From positions 104,558 to 168,557 of the forward strand of contig NZ_FMZQ01000014.1 of NCBI RefSeq assembly GCF_900102635.1: DNA of 64,000 nucleotides, given 5' to 3'. Each line of letters begins with the position of its first letter. The first letter of the stretch is position 1. The DNA comes from Ectopseudomonas chengduensis. Its GTDB lineage: Bacteria; Pseudomonadota; Gammaproteobacteria; Pseudomonadales; Pseudomonadaceae. The notes beneath the pieces are model-generated. The model did not search any database, had not been told where the DNA came from, and saw only the letters and a list, made by a program, of their open reading frames with translations. Of this stretch, positions 43,745-52,876 are shown one piece after another. The translations under genes were made by a program, and so were the position numbers.

Positions 43745-45082
43745 TTAACCCTCCTTCTCGATGCGGGTGAGGTTGTCCCGCAGGATCGGGCCATATTCAT
43801 ACTTGCCGGCGCACACATAGGTGCACAGAGCCAGGTCTTCTTCGTCGAGTTCCAGGCAACCCAGTTTCTGAGCCATCTCGGTGTCGCCAACGATCAGATA
43901 GCGCAGCAGTTGAGTCGGCAGGATATCCAGCGGCATCACGGCTTCGTAGTTGCCCACCGGCACCATGGCGCGCGGGCTGCCGTTGGTGGTAGTGGTGAAG
44001 TTGAACAGCTTGGCACCGGCCAGCTTGGAGACGAAGATGTTCAATACCGAGTGCTTGTTAACGCCGGCACGCAGGTAATGCATCATCTCGCGGTCGTTGC
44101 CTTCCACCAGGCAAGACACCTGGTTGTGGTAACGGCCGAGGAAGGCGAAGGCACCTTGAGCGGTACGACCGCCGAACACCGAGCCGGAAATCACACGATT
44201 GAAACCTGGCTTGAGCTCACCGGCGGTGAGTTCTTCCAGGTTGGCGCCCAGACGCGTGCGCAGCAGACGCGGCTGCTCGGCGACCGGACCGCCCAGCGCA
44301 ACCACACGCTCGACGAACAGCTGGCCGGTGGTGAACAGTTTGCCCACCGCGATCACGTCCTGATAACCGATTTGCCAGACACTCTTGCTGGTGCTGACCG
44401 GGTCGAGGAAATGAATGTGAGTGCCTGGCAGCCCCGCCGGGTGCGGGCCGGCAAAGGCTTCGCTTTGCACCTTGGCAACATGCTCGCCCGGCAGGCTGAC
44501 ACCCTCGGCCTTGCACAGGAAGATCTTGGCCAGGTTACCGAGAACCTTCAGGCCGTTTTCGAAGTCAGCGGCATGTTCACCGATGATCACCGCAGGATCG
44601 GCGGCAAGCGGGTGGGTATCGACTGCAGTCACGAAAATCGAGCTGGGTACGGCATCCAGCGCCGGCACCTTGCTGAACGGACGGGTGCGCAGCGCAGTCC
44701 AAAGACCGGACTGCTGCAGGTTCTCGCGAACCTGCTCGTCGCTCAGTGAGTCGAGTTGGTCGGCAGCATACTGGCTGAAGGTTTCCTGCTCGTCGCCTTC
44801 GATGTCGATGACAACGGACTGCAGGACACGCTTCTCACCACGATGGATGGCGCTGATCACGCCAGCCGCAGGGGCGGTATAGCGCACGCCGGGTGTCTTC
44901 TTGTCGGTAAACAGCAATTGACCGAGTTTGACCCGGTCACCGACCTGCACTTCCATCGTCGGCTTCATCCCGTGATAGTCGAAGCCGATGACGGCGACAC
45001 TGCGTACGGGCCTGGCGGCCTCGATACGCTGTGCCGGCGCACCCGTTATGGGCAAATCAAGCCCATGCTTTAGTTTGATCAT
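43745..45082 (-). CDS. nqrA: Na+-NQR subunit A
   Basis: A 445-residue cytoplasmic subunit that binds ubiquinone. It begins MIKLKHGLDLPITGAP, and GFDYHGMKPTMEVQVGDRVK is the barrel-sandwich part typical of NqrA; GTHIHFLDPVS and FGGRTAQGAF are further blocks. First gene of nqrABCDEF-apbE-nqrM. TTAGG stands upstream of the ATG. Confidence 0.96.
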   Translation of the reverse strand: MIKLKHGLDLPITGAPAQRIEAARPVRSVAVIGFDYHGMKPTMEVQVGDRVKLGQLLFTDKKTPGVRYTAPAAGVISAIHRGEKRVLQSVVIDIEGDEQETFSQYAADQLDSLSDEQVRENLQQSGLWTALRTRPFSKVPALDAVPSSIFVTAVDTHPLAADPAVIIGEHAADFENGLKVLGNLAKIFLCKAEGVSLPGEHVAKVQSEAFAGPHPAGLPGTHIHFLDPVSTSKSVWQIGYQDVIAVGKLFTTGQLFVERVVALGGPVAEQPRLLRTRLGANLEELTAGELKPGFNRVISGSVFGGRTAQGAFAFLGRYHNQVSCLVEGNDREMMHYLRAGVNKHSVLNIFVSKLAGAKLFNFTTTTNGSPRAMVPVGNYEAVMPLDILPTQLLRYLIVGDTEMAQKLGCLELDEEDLALCTYVCAGKYEYGPILRDNLTRIEKEG

Positions 45083-45345
45083 AGGTTTGCCTAACCACTG
45101 ATTTAGAAAGCTTTTTATAGGACAGGCGGCGCTACCGAAGGTCTAATAGACCCGACCACGCCGATACGATATGGGCGTGGAGGAAGGCGCCAAACCTGGG
45201 TAAAAAATCCGCTTGATTATAAAGACGCCCCCCGGCACTGACCACCCAAGCGCTTGCTTTTTTTGGCCTTTCGGTAACAGGGCGCAACAAACTCGATGCT
45301 GCCCGAGATCAACTCGACAACCTCGCCAGGCCAGATTCCGGGCAT
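45083..45345 (-). promoter_or_regulatory. nqr operon promoter and leader
   Basis: On the minus strand a perfect -10 TATAAT lies at 45221-45216 with a weak -35 (TGGTCA, 45244-45239) at 17-nt spacing; the start would be about 125 nt before nqrA. The leader carries two inverted repeats, CCACGCC/GGCGTGG (45156-45180) and GGTCTA-A-TAGACC (45140-45152). A second AT-rich hexamer TATAAA is nearer nqrA (about 45118). The remainder of the gap shows no gene. Confidence 0.5.
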
Positions 45346-45378
45346 AAAAAAACGGGAGCCGAAGCTCCCGTTTTTTTT
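45346..45378 (-). terminator. Rho-independent terminator of the gap gene
   Basis: On the minus strand AACGGGAGC-TTCG-GCTCCCGTT followed by a T run. It stops the gap transcript before the nqr promoter and would also work in reverse. Confidence 0.88.
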
Positions 45379-45391
45379 GCAACCTTGACGC

Positions 45392-46858
45392 TTAACGCGG
45401 GAAGGCCGGCGGGTTGACCCCAGCCATGTCTTCCATCACGCGCACCACCTGGCAGCTGTAACCAAACTCGTTGTCGTACCAGACGTACAGCACAACGCGG
45501 TTATCGTTGGCGATGGTGGCTTCGGCATCCACCACGCCGGCATGGCGCGAACCGACGAAGTCGGTCGATACCACTTCCTGCGAGCTGACGAAGTCGATCT
45601 GCTTCTGCAGATCCGAGTGCATGGCCATCTGGCGCAGGTACTCGTTGATCTCTTCGCGAGTGGTGGCCTTCTCCAGGTTCAGATTGAGGATGGCCATGGA
45701 CACGTTCGGCGTCGGCACACGAATGGCGTTGCCGGTCAGCTTGCCTTTCAGAACCGGCAGCGCCTTGGCCGCAGCGGTAGCAGCGCCGGTTTCGGTGATG
45801 ACCATGTTCAGCGCGGCGCTACGACCACGACGACTGCCTTTGTGGAAGTTGTCGATCAGGTTCTGGTCGTTGGTGTACGAGTGAACGGTCTCGACGTGAC
45901 CGTTGACGATGCCGTACTGATCATTGACCGCCTTGAGCACCGGCACGATGGCGTTGGTGGTGCAGGAAGCCGCGGAGATGATCTTGTCCTCAGCGGTGAT
46001 TTCGCTGTGGTTGATGCCGTGCACGATGTTCTTCAGCGCGCCCTTGCCAGGTGCGGTGAGAACGACGCGATCGACGCCCGGGCAGGCCAGGTGCTGACCC
46101 AAGCCCTCGGCATCACGCCACACACCAGTGTTGTCCACCAACAGTGCGTTCTTGATGCCGTACTGGGTGTAGTCGACTTCCTTCGGGTCCTTGGCATAGA
46201 TCACCTGGATCAGGTTGCCGTTGGCCGTCAGGGTGTTGTTCTCTTCATCGATGGTGATGGTGCCGTTGAACTTGCCGTGTACCGAGTCACGACGCAGCAG
46301 GCTGGCACGCTTGACCAGATCGTTGCTGGCACCCTTACGCACAACAATGGCACGCAGGCGCAGGCCGTCGCCACCACCGGTCTTCTCGATCAGGATGCGC
46401 GCCAGCAGGCGGCCGATACGACCAAAGCCGTAGAGGACCACATCGGTGCCTTCACGACCGGAACCGTTCTGCTTGCCGACCACCTCGGCCAGCTCGTCCT
46501 TGACGAACTGCTCGACGCTGCGACCAGCGCCTTCGGCCTTGAACTTGGCAACCAGCTTGCCCAGGTCCACGGAGGCGGCGCCCAGCTTGAGCTCGCTCAT
46601 GGCCTTGAGCATGGGGAAGGTGTCGTGCACCGACAGTTCAGCCTCATCGGCAAGGCGATGGCGAGCGAAACGGTGAGCCTTGAGGATGTCGATGACCGAA
46701 CGGTTGATCAGGCCACGGCCATAGATCGAGGTCACCACATTGTTGTTGCGATAGAGCTGACCAATCAGCGGAATCATCGCTTCCGCGAGGGCTTCACGAT
46801 CGATCCATTCACCGAGACACTGGTCGGGCTTCTGAGTCACGGGCAGTACCTTCCACAT
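45392..46858 (-). CDS. Glyceraldehyde-3-phosphate dehydrogenase, N-terminally extended
   Basis: A 488-residue protein, about 150 longer than classical GAPDH. The first 125-130 residues are a helical extension (DQCLGEWIDREALAEAMIPL...), then the Rossmann domain begins at VVLYGFGRIGRLLARIL. The catalytic cysteine is in SAASCTTNAIVPVLK and the usual histidine in NMVITETGA follows further on; WYDNEFGYSCQVV is the C-terminal block. The corresponding P. aeruginosa gene (PA3001) is also long. Cofactor preference cannot be read from sequence alone. It is divergent from mfd. Confidence 0.9.
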   Translation of the reverse strand: MWKVLPVTQKPDQCLGEWIDREALAEAMIPLIGQLYRNNNVVTSIYGRGLINRSVIDILKAHRFARHRLADEAELSVHDTFPMLKAMSELKLGAASVDLGKLVAKFKAEGAGRSVEQFVKDELAEVVGKQNGSGREGTDVVLYGFGRIGRLLARILIEKTGGGDGLRLRAIVVRKGASNDLVKRASLLRRDSVHGKFNGTITIDEENNTLTANGNLIQVIYAKDPKEVDYTQYGIKNALLVDNTGVWRDAEGLGQHLACPGVDRVVLTAPGKGALKNIVHGINHSEITAEDKIISAASCTTNAIVPVLKAVNDQYGIVNGHVETVHSYTNDQNLIDNFHKGSRRGRSAALNMVITETGAATAAAKALPVLKGKLTGNAIRVPTPNVSMAILNLNLEKATTREEINEYLRQMAMHSDLQKQIDFVSSQEVVSTDFVGSRHAGVVDAEATIANDNRVVLYVWYDNEFGYSCQVVRVMEDMAGVNPPAFPR

Positions 46859-46989
46859 GTAGGGGCTGAAAAAAGGGGCTACATTATGACGGCGCGCGCG
46901 GGCATGAGCAATGCGCGCCTGTCGCGACTGACATTGACCACCAAGCCCCGCTACAATTCCCGGCCTTTCGTCACGACCGTGAGCCGCCC

Positions 46990-49900
46990 GTGTCCGTACT
47001 GCGTCTTCCGTCTCTACCGGCCAGCGCCGGCAAACAACAGTGGGGTAACCTGCCCGGCGCCGCGCTGTCTCTAACTATCGCCGAAGCGGCCAGCAATGCC
47101 GGACGCTTCACGCTGGTACTCACCGAAGGCAGCCAGAGCGCCGAGCGGCTGCAGGAAGAACTGGTGTTCTTCGCCCCCGACCTGCCAGTGCTGCACTTTC
47201 CCGACTGGGAAACCCTGCCCTACGATGTCTTCTCGCCGCACCAGGACATCATCTCGCAACGCATCGCAGCACTCTATCGCCTGCCGCAGCTGAGCCGCGG
47301 CATCCTCGTAGTGCCGATCACCACCGCCCTACACCGCCTGGCGCCGAAGCGCTTTCTGCTGTGTGGCAGCCTGGTGCTGGATGTAGGCCAGAAACTCGAT
47401 GTGGAGCAGATGCGCGGCCGCTTGGAGGCCGCCGGCTACCGCTGCGTCGACACCGTTTACGAACACGGCGAGTTCGCCGTGCGCGGCGCATTGATCGATC
47501 TGTTCCCGATGGGCAGTGACACGCCCTACCGCATCGACCTGTTCGACGACGAAATCGAAACCCTGCGCACCTTCGACCCCGAGACCCAGCGCTCGGTGGA
47601 CAAGGTCGAGTCGATCCGTCTGTTGCCGGCGCGTGAATTTCCGTTGGAAAAGAAAGCTGTCACCGATTTCCGCGGGCGTTTCCGCGAGCGCTTCGACGTG
47701 GATTTCCGTCGCTGCCCGATCTATCAGGACCTTTCCACCGGCATCACCCCCGCCGGCATCGAGTACTACCTGCCGCTGTTCTTCGAAGAGACAGACACCC
47801 TGTTCGACTACCTGCCAGGCGACACCCAGGTATTTTCCCTGCCCGGCATCGAAAAGGCTGCCGAGCATTTCTGGACAGATGCGCGGAGCCGCTATGAGGA
47901 CCGCCGAGTCGACCCGGAGCGCCCGCTACTGCCACCTGCCGACATTTTCCTGCCGGTCGAGGACTGCTTCGCCCGCCTGAAGAGCTGGCCGCGCGTAGTG
48001 GTCAATCAGGACGATATCGAGCCCGGCGTCGGCCAGACCCGTTTTGACGCACGCGCCCTGCCCGACCTGGCGATTCAGGCCAAGGCCGGCGAGCCGCTGG
48101 CGGCGTTGCGCCGCTTTATCGAAGAATATCCAGGCCGCGTGCTGTTCTGCGCCGAATCAGCCGGTCGCCGCGAAGTGCTGCTGGAACTGCTCGCCCGCCT
48201 CAAGCTCAAACCCCGGGAAGTCGAGGGCTGGCCGGCCTTCGTCGCCAGCCCTGAACGCCTCAACATCTGCATCGCACCACTGGATGAAGGCCTGCTGCTC
48301 GACGACCTGGCACTGATCGCCGAAAGCCCGCTGTTCGGCCAGCGCGTGATGCAGCGTCGCCGCCGCGAAAAAGGCCGAGAAGGCGGCGACAACGTGATCA
48401 AGAACCTCACCGAGCTGCGCGAAGGCGCGCCGGTGGTACATATCGATCACGGCGTCGGCCGCTACCTGGGCCTGGTGACCATGGAGTTCGATGGCCAGGC
48501 CGCCGAATTCCTCGCCCTGCAGTATGCCGACGAAGCCAAGCTCTACGTACCCGTGGCCAGCCTGCATCTGATCGCCCGCTACACCGGCAGTGACGATGCC
48601 CTGGCGCCGCTGCATCGCCTCGGCTCGGAGGTCTGGCAGAAGGCCAAGCGCAAGGCGGCCGAACAGGTGCGCGATGTTGCCGCCGAGTTGCTCGACATCT
48701 ACGCCCGCCGCGCCGCTCGCGAAGGCTTCGCCTTCCAGGACCCGGCACTGGACTACGCCACCTTCAGCGCTGGTTTCCCCTTCGAGGAAACCCCGGACCA
48801 ACAGGCCGCCATCGATGCCGTGCGCGCCGACATGCTGGCCGGCAAGCCGATGGATCGCCTGGTCTGCGGCGACGTCGGCTTCGGCAAGACCGAGGTGGCC
48901 ATGCGCGCCGCCTTCATCGCCGCGCACAGCGGCAAGCAGGTCGCCGTGCTGGTGCCCACCACCCTGCTCGCCCAGCAGCACTACAACAGCTTCCGCGACC
49001 GCTTCGCCGACTGGCCGGTGAAGGTCGAGGTGATGAGCCGCTTCAAGAGCGCCAGGGAAGTCGGCGAGGCCGTGCAGCAACTGGCCGAAGGCAAGGTGGA
49101 TATCGTCATCGGCACGCACAAGCTGCTGCAGGACGACGTCAAGTTCCACAACCTCGGTCTGGCCATCATCGACGAGGAACACCGCTTCGGCGTGCGCCAG
49201 AAGGAACAGCTCAAGGCCCTGCGCAGCGAGGTCGACATCCTCACCCTGACTGCCACGCCAATCCCGCGCACGCTGAACATGGCCGTGGCCGGCATGCGCG
49301 ACCTGTCGATCATCGCCACGCCACCAGCGCGGCGTCTGTCGGTGCGCACCTTCGTCATGGAAAGCAACAAGCCGACCATCAAGGAAGCGCTGCTGCGCGA
49401 GCTGCTGCGCGGTGGCCAGGTCTACTACCTGCACAACGATGTAAAGACCATCGAGAAATGCGCCAGTGAGCTGGCCGAGCTGGTGCCCGAAGCGCGTATC
49501 GGCATCGGTCACGGGCAGATGCGCGAACGCGATCTCGAGCAGGTGATGAGCGACTTCTACCACAAGCGCTTCAACGTGCTGGTGGCCTCGACCATCATCG
49601 AGACCGGTATCGACGTGCCTAGCGCCAACACCATCATCATCGACCGCGCCGACAAGTTTGGCCTGGCCCAGCTGCACCAGTTGCGCGGCCGTGTCGGTCG
49701 TAGCCACCACCAGGCCTACGCCTACCTGCTGACGCCACCGCGCAAGCAGATGACCCCGGATGCGGAAAAACGCCTGGAGGCCATCGCGGGCGCTCAGGAC
49801 CTCGGCGCCGGCTTCGTCCTCGCCACCCATGACCTGGAAATCCGCGGCGCTGGCGAACTGCTTGGCGACGGCCAGAGCGGGCAGATTCAAGCGGTCGGCT

Positions 49901-50427
49901 TCACCCTCTACATGGAAATGCTCGAACGCGCGGTCAAGGCTATCCAGAAAGGCGAGCAGCCGAACCTCGACCAGCCATTGGGCGGCGGCCCGGAGATCAA
50001 CCTGCGTGTACCGGCGCTGATCCCCGAGGACTACCTGCCCGACGTGCACAGCCGCCTGATCCTCTACAAACGCATCGCCAATGCCAGCGACGAGGACGGT
50101 CTGAAGGAGCTTCAGGTAGAGATGATCGACCGTTTCGGCCTGCTGCCGGAGCCGACCAAGAACCTCATGCGCCTGACCCTGCTCAAGCTGCAGGCCGACA
50201 AGCTCGGCATCAGCAAGGTCGACGCCGGCCCGCAGGGTGGACGAATCGAGTTCGCCGCGGAAACCTGCGTCGACCCGCTGACCCTGATCAAACTGATCCA
50301 GGCTCAGCCAAAACGCTACAAGTTCGAAGGCGCCACCGTCTTCAAGATCCAGGTGCCGATGGAGCGCGCGGAAGAACGCTTCAACACCCTGGAAGCCCTG
50401 CTCGAGCGCCTCGCGCCCACCACCTGA
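46990..50427 (+). CDS. mfd: Transcription-repair coupling factor
   Basis: A 1145-residue ATP-driven translocase that removes RNA polymerase stalled at DNA lesions and calls UvrA. Domain order: UvrB-like part (about 1-350), RNA polymerase interaction domain (about 475-550, VHIDHGVGRYLGL), RecG-like helicase with Walker A CGDVGFGKTEVAMRAA (about 628) and DEEH box IIDEEHRFGVRQKEQ, TRG motif and the C-terminal UvrB-blocking domain. The start is GTG 46990; no ribosome-binding site is obvious. Confidence 0.97.
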   Translation: MSVLRLPSLPASAGKQQWGNLPGAALSLTIAEAASNAGRFTLVLTEGSQSAERLQEELVFFAPDLPVLHFPDWETLPYDVFSPHQDIISQRIAALYRLPQLSRGILVVPITTALHRLAPKRFLLCGSLVLDVGQKLDVEQMRGRLEAAGYRCVDTVYEHGEFAVRGALIDLFPMGSDTPYRIDLFDDEIETLRTFDPETQRSVDKVESIRLLPAREFPLEKKAVTDFRGRFRERFDVDFRRCPIYQDLSTGITPAGIEYYLPLFFEETDTLFDYLPGDTQVFSLPGIEKAAEHFWTDARSRYEDRRVDPERPLLPPADIFLPVEDCFARLKSWPRVVVNQDDIEPGVGQTRFDARALPDLAIQAKAGEPLAALRRFIEEYPGRVLFCAESAGRREVLLELLARLKLKPREVEGWPAFVASPERLNICIAPLDEGLLLDDLALIAESPLFGQRVMQRRRREKGREGGDNVIKNLTELREGAPVVHIDHGVGRYLGLVTMEFDGQAAEFLALQYADEAKLYVPVASLHLIARYTGSDDALAPLHRLGSEVWQKAKRKAAEQVRDVAAELLDIYARRAAREGFAFQDPALDYATFSAGFPFEETPDQQAAIDAVRADMLAGKPMDRLVCGDVGFGKTEVAMRAAFIAAHSGKQVAVLVPTTLLAQQHYNSFRDRFADWPVKVEVMSRFKSAREVGEAVQQLAEGKVDIVIGTHKLLQDDVKFHNLGLAIIDEEHRFGVRQKEQLKALRSEVDILTLTATPIPRTLNMAVAGMRDLSIIATPPARRLSVRTFVMESNKPTIKEALLRELLRGGQVYYLHNDVKTIEKCASELAELVPEARIGIGHGQMRERDLEQVMSDFYHKRFNVLVASTIIETGIDVPSANTIIIDRADKFGLAQLHQLRGRVGRSHHQAYAYLLTPPRKQMTPDAEKRLEAIAGAQDLGAGFVLATHDLEIRGAGELLGDGQSGQIQAVGFTLYMEMLERAVKAIQKGEQPNLDQPLGGGPEINLRVPALIPEDYLPDVHSRLILYKRIANASDEDGLKELQVEMIDRFGLLPEPTKNLMRLTLLKLQADKLGISKVDAGPQGGRIEFAAETCVDPLTLIKLIQAQPKRYKFEGATVFKIQVPMERAEERFNTLEALLERLAPTT

Positions 50428-50438
50428 AGGACTCACAC

Positions 50439-50960
50439 ATGCGCCCATTGCACCTGATCGCCCTGCTGCTCTGCCTGCTGGCACCGAGCGCCTTTGCCGA
50501 ACGTCTTTATCAGGTCGAATTGCTGGTATTCCGCCAGGCCGGCGAACCCGTCTTCGCCCCCAAGGTGGCACCGGACGACTGGGCGGGCACAGCATTGCCG
50601 ATCACTGGCAACGAACGCCCGACAACGCTAGATGGCGAGGCGGCCAAGCTCAATCCGGGCAGCGGTTATCAGGTATTGCTGCACAAGGCCTGGAGCCAGA
50701 CCATCGGCAGCTCGCCGAGCCGAGTGGCCGTCAGCAGCGGTGAAGAGCGCTTCGGCCATCAAGTGGTCGAAGGCACCCTGAGCTTTACTCAGGAGCGCTT
50801 TGCCGACCTGGACCTGGAGCTGTGGATCAACCAATTCAGCGGCGACGGCCTGCTCGAGAGCAGCGAGCACATGAAAGTGGCTCAGCGCCTGAAGGACAAC
50901 AGCCTGACCTACCTGGACCATGGCAGCCTGGGCGCACTGGTACGCATCAGCCCGCTCTGA
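50439..50960 (+). CDS. CsiV-family periplasmic protein
   Basis: A 173-residue protein with a signal peptide (about 1-20, cut after AFA) and mature start ERLYQVELLVFRQ, the mark of the CsiV family. In P. aeruginosa such a protein is reported as a helper of penicillin-binding/peptidoglycan functions, but the role is not settled. It is 11 bp after mfd, so co-transcription is probable. No catalytic residues are visible. Confidence 0.8.
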   Translation: MRPLHLIALLLCLLAPSAFAERLYQVELLVFRQAGEPVFAPKVAPDDWAGTALPITGNERPTTLDGEAAKLNPGSGYQVLLHKAWSQTIGSSPSRVAVSSGEERFGHQVVEGTLSFTQERFADLDLELWINQFSGDGLLESSEHMKVAQRLKDNSLTYLDHGSLGALVRISPL

Positions 50961-50986
50961 GCGGAAATCTGATGCCGCCAGCCTTG

Positions 50987-51061
50987 CGTAGGAGCCTCGC
51001 CCCAGGGCGAAGTTTTTCAAGTGCGCTCCGCCCTGATTCGCGGCGGGGCGCCGCGCCTACG
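50987..51061. repeat. Degenerate REP-like inverted repeat
   Basis: CGTAGG at 50987 and CCTACG at 51056-51061 bracket GC-rich blocks that can pair imperfectly (GCCTCGCCCC against GGCGGGGCGCC). It lies in the convergent gap between the CsiV gene and the phosphorylase gene and differs from the 22-bp REP unit elsewhere in the window. Confidence 0.45.
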
Positions 51062-51117
51062 GATTCGGCGCGTCGACGCCTGACTGACGGGCATTGACCG
51101 CTGCCTTTGTAGAGAAG

Positions 51118-51855
51118 CTAGTTACTCAGCACGCGTGCCAACACCGCCTTGACCGTCCCCATGCTCTGCTCGATCACTCGCTCGATCTCGGCCATGGTGA
51201 TCAGCGCGCTGGATTTCCCCGCCGCCGGATTCACCACCAGCGCCAGGCAGGCATAGGGCAGCGCCAATTCGCGCGCCAACACCGCTTCGGGCATGCCGGT
51301 CATGCCTACTAGGTCGCAGCCATCGCGCTCCATGCGGGCGATTTCCGCCGCCGTTTCCAGTCGCGGCCCCTGAGTGCAACCATAGATTCCGTGATCGCTG
51401 AATGCCGCGTTTTCGGCCCGCAGCGCCGCCACCAACGCCTCGCGCAGTTGCTTGTCGTACGGCAGGCTGAAATCGACGTGGGTCACGTGCTCCAGATCGC
51501 CTTCGTAAAAGGTGTGCGCACGCCCGGAGGTGTAATCGATGATCTGATGTGGCACGGAGAAATGCCCAGCGCCCATGGCAGCATGAATCCCCCCCACCGC
51601 ATTGACCGCGACAATGGCCTTGGCGCCGGCCTGCTTGAGCGCCCAGAGGTTGGCCCGGTAGTTCACCTGATGCGGAGGAATCCGGTGCGGCTGGCCATGG
51701 CGGGCGAGAAACAGCACTTCGCGCCCGGCGTAACTGCCCCGCAGGATATCGGCGGAGGGCGCCCCGTAAGGGGTATCCAGCGGCAGCGCTTCGTGAATCG
51801 TCAACCCTTCCAGCTGGGTCAGGCCGGTGCCGCCGATAATGGCGTAGACAGTCAT
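51118..51855 (-). CDS. S-methyl-5'-thioinosine phosphorylase / MTAP-family purine nucleoside phosphorylase
   Basis: A 245-residue enzyme of the MTA phosphorylase/PNP II family. YAIIGGTGLTQL at the start, FLARHGQPHRIPPHQVNYRANLW for the phosphate and base pocket, and VGMTGMPEAVLARELAL for the ribose site. The P. aeruginosa orthologue PA3004 is a methylthioinosine phosphorylase that salvages purine from methylthioadenosine after deamination. It is 10 bp after nagZ. Confidence 0.88.
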   Translation of the reverse strand: MTVYAIIGGTGLTQLEGLTIHEALPLDTPYGAPSADILRGSYAGREVLFLARHGQPHRIPPHQVNYRANLWALKQAGAKAIVAVNAVGGIHAAMGAGHFSVPHQIIDYTSGRAHTFYEGDLEHVTHVDFSLPYDKQLREALVAALRAENAAFSDHGIYGCTQGPRLETAAEIARMERDGCDLVGMTGMPEAVLARELALPYACLALVVNPAAGKSSALITMAEIERVIEQSMGTVKAVLARVLSN

Positions 51856-51865
51856 AGGCAGATCC

Positions 51866-52864
51866 TCAGTCGAGCAACTGTGCAGCTCTCAGGGCCGCCA
51901 CAGCGGTAAGCCAGCGTGGCACCTGGCGGTATTCGGTAGTGGCATAACCACGGCCACGCATGCGTTCGAGGCGCGCAGGCGCTGTCACTCGCAGACGCTG
52001 CAAGGCACTGAGCGCCAGTTCGGCCGAAGCGCGGTCATTGCACACCAGGCCCATATCGCACCCCGCAGCCAGTGCCGCCTCGATACGCTTGCCGGCATCG
52101 CCGACCACATGGGCACCGGCCATGGACAGGTCGTCGCTGAAAATCACACCCTCGAAGCCCAACTCGCCGCGCAAGATGTCCTGCAACCAGCGACGGGAGA
52201 AGCCAGCCGGGTGCTCGTCAACCTGAGAATAGATGACATGCGCCGGCATCACTGCATCGAGCTCGTGCACCAGACGCTTGAACGGCTGCATGTCGCAAGC
52301 GCGGATATCATCGAGACTGCGCTCGTCGAGCGGGATGGCGACATGAGAGTCCGCCTCGGCCCAGCCGTGCCCGGGGAAGTGTTTGCCGGTAGCGGCCATC
52401 CCCGCCTGATGCATGCCGCGGATGAAAGCGGCCGCCAGCGTGGTGGCCCGCTGCGGATCACCCTCGAAGGCGCGACTGCCAACCACCGCACTGCGCTGGT
52501 GGTCGAGATCCAGTACCGGCGCGAAACTCAGATCCAGGCCAACCGCCAACACCTCGGCGGCCATCAGCCAGCCGCAATGCTCGGCCAGCTCCTCGGCATT
52601 GTCGTTGTCGGCGATGGCGCGCATCGCCGGCAGACGCAGAAAGCCCTGGCGCAGACGCTGTACCCGACCACCTTCCTGATCCACCGCCAGCAGCAGATCC
52701 GGGCGCAGGGCACGGATACTCTGGCACAGCTCGCGAACCTGGCGCGGCGATTCGATATTGCGGGCAAAAATGATCAGACCGCCCACTTCGGGCTGGCGCA
52801 GCATCTGGCGATCCTCGGCGGTCAACCAGGTGCCAGCGATGTCCATCATCAAAGAGCCTTGCAT
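51866..52864 (-). CDS. nagZ: Beta-N-acetylhexosaminidase NagZ
   Basis: A 332-residue family 3 glycoside hydrolase in the cytosol that removes GlcNAc from anhydro-muropeptides in cell-wall recycling and thereby feeds AmpR induction of beta-lactamase. DQEGGRVQRLRQGF (about 62-75), KHFPGHGWAEADSHVAIP (catalytic histidine and loop, about 160-178) and IFSDDLSMAGA (nucleophile aspartate, about 242) are all present. It lies 12 bp after the LDT gene. Confidence 0.95.
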   Translation of the reverse strand: MQGSLMMDIAGTWLTAEDRQMLRQPEVGGLIIFARNIESPRQVRELCQSIRALRPDLLLAVDQEGGRVQRLRQGFLRLPAMRAIADNDNAEELAEHCGWLMAAEVLAVGLDLSFAPVLDLDHQRSAVVGSRAFEGDPQRATTLAAAFIRGMHQAGMAATGKHFPGHGWAEADSHVAIPLDERSLDDIRACDMQPFKRLVHELDAVMPAHVIYSQVDEHPAGFSRRWLQDILRGELGFEGVIFSDDLSMAGAHVVGDAGKRIEAALAAGCDMGLVCNDRASAELALSALQRLRVTAPARLERMRGRGYATTEYRQVPRWLTAVAALRAAQLLD

Positions 52865-52876
52865 GAGTGTATTTCC

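Noticed and set aside
48157..50595. 812-codon minus-strand frame over mfd
   Set aside because: Antisense shadow with no recognisable domain.
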